A stretch of 64,000 bases of DNA from Paenibacillus sp. NEAU-GSW1 (GTDB lineage Bacteria > Bacillota > Bacilli > Paenibacillales > Paenibacillaceae), in assembly GCF_009737085.1 (NCBI RefSeq), contig NZ_WOVL01000006.1, forward strand, positions 62,001-126,000, written 5' to 3'. This document shows positions 61,131 through 64,000 of the stretch, piece by piece. The position numbers were made by a program, and so were the translations under genes. The notes below the pieces were generated by a model. The model was not told where the DNA came from, ran no database searches, and saw only the letters and a list, made by a program, of their open reading frames with translations. The first letter of the stretch is position 1. The number at the start of each line of letters is the position of its first letter.

Positions 61131-61801
61131 CTCTCAATCACCTTTCTTACAAACGCTTTTATTTTATCGATATCTTTGTGTCCATCCGTTTCAACGCCGC
61201 TCGATACATCGATGCCGTCCGGCATATATCCGTCCAAAAGCTCTCCGACGTTGCCCGGATGCAAGCCGCCCGCTACATAGAGCGGAACGCCGATCGAAGC
61301 CGCAGCAGCGCGGTATTCCGCAATAAGTTCCCAATTGAAGGTCACGCCGGTACCGCCGCCTGCAGTATCGATCAGCACGGCGTCAACCGCGGATCTATAG
61401 GGTGCAAGCCTTGCTTCCGCGCTTTCTTTCGGATCATCCTGCCCTTTGCCAATCGAGAAAACCTTCCAGACGTCGACCGAAAGCTGCTGCTTAACATCCC
61501 GGCAGAACACTGCGCTCTCCTCACCGTGCAGCTGAACGACATCAAGTCCAGCAATGTCCACAACCGTTTTGAGCGTATCCAATTCAGGATTTACGAATAC
61601 GCCAACTGACCGAGGCGGCTGATCATTTGCCATTCGAACGCTTTTTGAAGCTTCAATAAGCTTAGCGGCTGCCTCCGGCTCGACTTGGCGCTTGCTTTTG
61701 GCAAACATGTAGCCAATCTCGTGAACCGGCAGCCGATCCATTAACAGAATCGTCTCCGCATTTTTAAGGCCGCATATTTTGATTCTTGGTCCGTTGCTCA
61801 T
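61127..61801 (-). CDS. trpF: phosphoribosylanthranilate isomerase
   Basis: TrpF performs the Amadori rearrangement of phosphoribosylanthranilate. The 224-residue barrel has [10 protein letters not shown] with the catalytic cysteine, VQLHGEES and [16 protein letters not shown] with the catalytic aspartate. It overlaps trpC and trpB by four bases on each side. Confidence 0.96.
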   Translation of the reverse strand: MSNGPRIKICGLKNAETILLMDRLPVHEIGYMFAKSKRQVEPEAAAKLIEASKSVRMANDQPPRSVGVFVNPELDTLKTVVDIAGLDVVQLHGEESAVFCRDVKQQLSVDVWKVFSIGKGQDDPKESAEARLAPYRSAVDAVLIDTAGGGTGVTFNWELIAEYRAAAASIGVPLYVAGGLHPGNVGELLDGYMPDGIDVSSGVETDGHKDIDKIKAFVRKVIER

Positions 61802-62595
61802 CTTATCGGCACCGGCCCCATCAAATCAATGACCGCATCGCCTGCATCCGACTGACGCATAAAGTGCTCGCCAATGAGCACGCCTTGCGCGCCGACTGAC
61901 TGCAAATAGTCCATATCCGCGCGGCCTGCAATGCCGCTCTCGCTAATAACCGTTACATGCTTAGGCATAAGTCCGATTAATTGCTCTGTCGTCTTCAAAT
62001 CGGTTACGAATGATTTCAAGTCGCGGTTGTTCACGCCGATCAACGTCGCTTTATCGAGCTCCAGCACCTGCTCCAGCTCTTGGCGGTCATGCACCTCAAC
62101 CAGCACATCCATGCCCAGCGATTTAGCGGTGTCATACAGCTCGCCAAGCTGCTGCGGCGTCAAAATTGCAGCTATAAGAAGGATCGCATCCGCACCGATT
62201 ACGCGAGCCTCATAGACTTGCTTATAGTCAATAATAAAATCTTTGCGCAGCAAAGGAAGACTTACCGTGTCGCGCACGAGCGACAAGTAGTCGTTAGAAC
62301 CTTGAAAATAGTCGCGGTCCGTCAGCACCGAAATGCAGTCCGCCCCTGCCCGTTCGTAGGCGGCGGCAAGCTCAGCCGGATGGAAATCCGGACGGATAAG
62401 CCCTTTCGACGGGGATGCCTTTTTCACCTCGGCGATCAAACCCAGCTCTCTCTTGCGTCCTGCATTCAAAGCCCGCTCAAAGCCGCGGCAAGGCGCAAGC
62501 GCCGAAATTTGCTGTTCATATTGCGCCAATTGAAAATGCTCGGCTAAAGCCGCTACTTCTTCTCGCTTGGTCGCTACGATTTTATTAAGAAACAT
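61798..62595 (-). CDS. trpC: indole-3-glycerol phosphate synthase
   Basis: TrpC closes the indole ring. The 265-residue barrel has LIAEVKKASPSKGLI, the catalytic lysine in LLRKDFIIDYKQVYEA, GVNNRDLKSF and VISESGIAG. Its start overlaps the trpD end by 11 nt. Confidence 0.97.
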   Translation of the reverse strand: MFLNKIVATKREEVAALAEHFQLAQYEQQISALAPCRGFERALNAGRKRELGLIAEVKKASPSKGLIRPDFHPAELAAAYERAGADCISVLTDRDYFQGSNDYLSLVRDTVSLPLLRKDFIIDYKQVYEARVIGADAILLIAAILTPQQLGELYDTAKSLGMDVLVEVHDRQELEQVLELDKATLIGVNNRDLKSFVTDLKTTEQLIGLMPKHVTVISESGIAGRADMDYLQSVGAQGVLIGEHFMRQSDAGDAVIDLMGPVPIR

Positions 62596-63637
62596 GTGCT
62601 AACTCTCCCGTCGTTTGAATAAGCGCATTCAGCTGCTGCTCCGCTTTGCCCGAATCAATTGTATCCGCTGCTATCGCTACGCCCTCTTGCAGCGTGTCGG
62701 ACAAGCCGCCGACATAAATGCACGCTCCAGCGTTCGCCAGGACGATATCGCGATAGGCACCCTGCTGTTGGCCTGCGAATATCGCGCGAATCAGCGCAGC
62801 GTTTGTCTGCGGATCGCCGCCGACTACCTCGCTGATCGGATAACGCTTTAATCCCAAATCCTCCGGCGACAGCTCATAGGAGCGAACCTCGCCGTTTTGC
62901 AGCTCGGAAATTTTCGTCGGCGCGGAAATGCTGATTTCATCCAGACCGTCGATGCTGCTTACCACCATAGCCCGCTTCACGCCCAGATCGCCTAGTACTG
63001 AAGCAATCGTATCTGTTTTTGAGCGGTCATACAAGCCCAAAAGCTGGCGATCGGCTCCAGCCGGATTCGTTAAAGGGCCAAGCATGTTAAAAATCGTCCG
63101 TACGCCAAGCTCTCGCCGAGGCGCCGCTGCATATTTCAGCGACGGGTGATACAGCTGCGCGAACATAAAGCAAATGCCAATCCGGTTCAAGCATTCCGAC
63201 GCTTGCTCCGGCGTTAGCGTAATTTGAACGCCAAGCGCTTCGAGCACGTCCGCGCTACCGGCTTTGCCGGACATCGCGCGATTGCCGTGTTTCGCAACGC
63301 GAATTCCCGCAGCGGAAGCGATGATCGAGGACGCAGTTGAAATGTTGAATTTATGAATGCCGGAACCGCCGGTACCGCAAGTGTCGAGCAATCCTTCCTG
63401 TTTCGTCTGCACATGGCTGGAGAGGGAGCGCATTACTTCAGCAAATCCGGTAATTTCATCTTTCGTCTCGCCCTTCATCCGCAAAGCGGTTGCGACGCCA
63501 GCAATTTGCGCCGGTGTCGCCTCTCCGCTCATAATAATTTCCATGACCGAGCGGGCTTCCGCTCGCGACAGGTCGCTCCCGCCGATGAGCTTCTGGAGCG
63601 CGCTTTGCATCGTTACAGGTTCCGTAATGAAAGTCAT
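62585..63637 (-). CDS. trpD: anthranilate phosphoribosyltransferase
   Basis: TrpD adds phosphoribosyl to anthranilate. The 350-residue protein has the motif [29 protein letters not shown] and [15 protein letters not shown]. Its start overlaps trpE by four bases. No trpG precedes it, as in B. subtilis, where the glutaminase is shared with folate synthesis. Confidence 0.97.
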   Translation of the reverse strand: MTFITEPVTMQSALQKLIGGSDLSRAEARSVMEIIMSGEATPAQIAGVATALRMKGETKDEITGFAEVMRSLSSHVQTKQEGLLDTCGTGGSGIHKFNISTASSIIASAAGIRVAKHGNRAMSGKAGSADVLEALGVQITLTPEQASECLNRIGICFMFAQLYHPSLKYAAAPRRELGVRTIFNMLGPLTNPAGADRQLLGLYDRSKTDTIASVLGDLGVKRAMVVSSIDGLDEISISAPTKISELQNGEVRSYELSPEDLGLKRYPISEVVGGDPQTNAALIRAIFAGQQQGAYRDIVLANAGACIYVGGLSDTLQEGVAIAADTIDSGKAEQQLNALIQTTGELAHVS

Positions 63638-64000
63638 TGCCCTTTCCCCTCTCCCGCTTGAACATAATAATCGGTATTAATAGCGCTTTGCTCGCCGATC
63701 CGTTTTTTGCCGAACACGAGCTCTGCGACGCGAATCGCTTTTAAGCTCGCCTTCGCTTTATTTACGGTTTCCTCATATTCGCTTTCCGGCACCGAATCCC
63801 ATACGATGCCCGCTCCAGCTTGCACGTAGGCTTTGCCGTTTTTGAAAATGATGGTACGAATCGTGATGCACGTATCAAGCGAACCGCCAAAGCCGAGGTA
63901 GCCAATCGCGCCGGCGTACGCGCCGCGCGCTTCGTTCTCCAGCTCAGCGATAATTTCCATCGCCCGCAGCTTAGGCGCGCCGGACACGGTTCCGGCAGGC
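63634..64000 (-). CDS. trpE: anthranilate synthase component I, C-terminal part (runs off window)
   Basis: About 121 C-terminal residues are visible. They include the chorismate-enzyme signature [34 protein letters not shown] and [18 protein letters not shown]. PabB shares these motifs, but direct overlap with trpD makes TrpE the clear choice. The operon leader and promoter lie beyond the right edge. Confidence 0.95.
   Translation of the reverse strand, partial: PAGTVSGAPKLRAMEIIAELENEARGAYAGAIGYLGFGGSLDTCITIRTIIFKNGKAYVQAGAGIVWDSVPESEYEETVNKAKASLKAIRVAELVFGKKRIGEQSAINTDYYVQAGEGKGQ

Overview
The window looks like a chromosomal segment of a Paenibacillus-like member of the Bacillales. GC content is moderate and most genes lie on the minus strand. 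The right half follows the Bacillus subtilis order trpEDCFBA / hisC / tyrA / (sigma) / IDEAL protein / DUF2487 / qcrABC / ypjA-ypjB-ypjC-ypjD / dapB / mgsA / bshB1-bshA / cca / birA / panBCD / dinG / tseB(ypmB). Bacillithiol genes, a RuBisCO-like methionine-salvage pathway, T-box control, an SLH-domain surface protein and a double-headed bacterial dynamin all fit that group. No rRNA, tRNA, CRISPR array or prophage was seen. Assignments rest on reading the translations and on remembered family motifs; no database search was run.

Layout. Positions 1-2806 hold a heterodimeric ABC exporter pair. Positions 3094-7742 hold nth, a small unknown gene and a dynA-like giant dynamin in one operon. Positions 7869-12131 hold a cell-envelope cluster: an AMIN/amidase_3 cell-wall hydrolase, a GerMN lipoprotein and an SLH protein. 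Positions 12391-15520 hold leuCD and a divergent LysR regulator. Positions 15779-17629 hold an AT-rich orphan, a nitrilase-family gene (mtnU-like) and an exported orphan. Positions 17842-25301 hold mtnE, then a T-box leader followed by proB-proA-proC-mtnW-mtnX-mtnB. Positions 25375-26337 encode a MerR/methyltransferase fusion.

Positions 26427-29210 hold hbd, ackA and dnaD on the minus strand. Positions 29373-31413 hold a compact FtsH-like protease and a small membrane partner. Positions 31531-39998 form a tightly packed minus-strand run: panB-panC-panD-TPR-dinG-rex-mtaD-tseB. Positions 40249-46715 hold ypjD-TPR-dapB-mgsA-bshB1-bshA-cca-birA. Positions 46858-51469 hold ypjC (inverted), ypjB, ypjA and the menaquinol:cytochrome c reductase operon qcrABC. 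Positions 51700-55239 hold small conserved genes plus an ECF sigma/anti-sigma pair. Positions 55632-57822 hold tyrA and hisC. A decayed IS1182-type element follows, then trpA-B-F-C-D-E, with trpE running off the right edge.

Most interesting signals. (i) Between the sigma gene and tyrA there is an apparently undescribed small RNA of about 78 nt. It has a consensus sigma-A promoter, two cre-like sites, a C-rich unpaired 5' region that could pair with Shine-Dalgarno sequences, and a strong terminator. (ii) The proline T-box leader sits in front of an operon that runs without a gap from proline biosynthesis into methionine salvage. (iii) panB has a leader with an attenuator-like terminator and a small bulged hairpin that may be a pan-motif RNA. 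(iv) A short FtsH-like protease without an extracytoplasmic domain is translationally coupled to a unique membrane protein. (v) Long hairpins bury the ribosome binding sites of ypjB and of the TPR gene. (vi) trpB carries an exact in-frame 24-bp tandem duplication.
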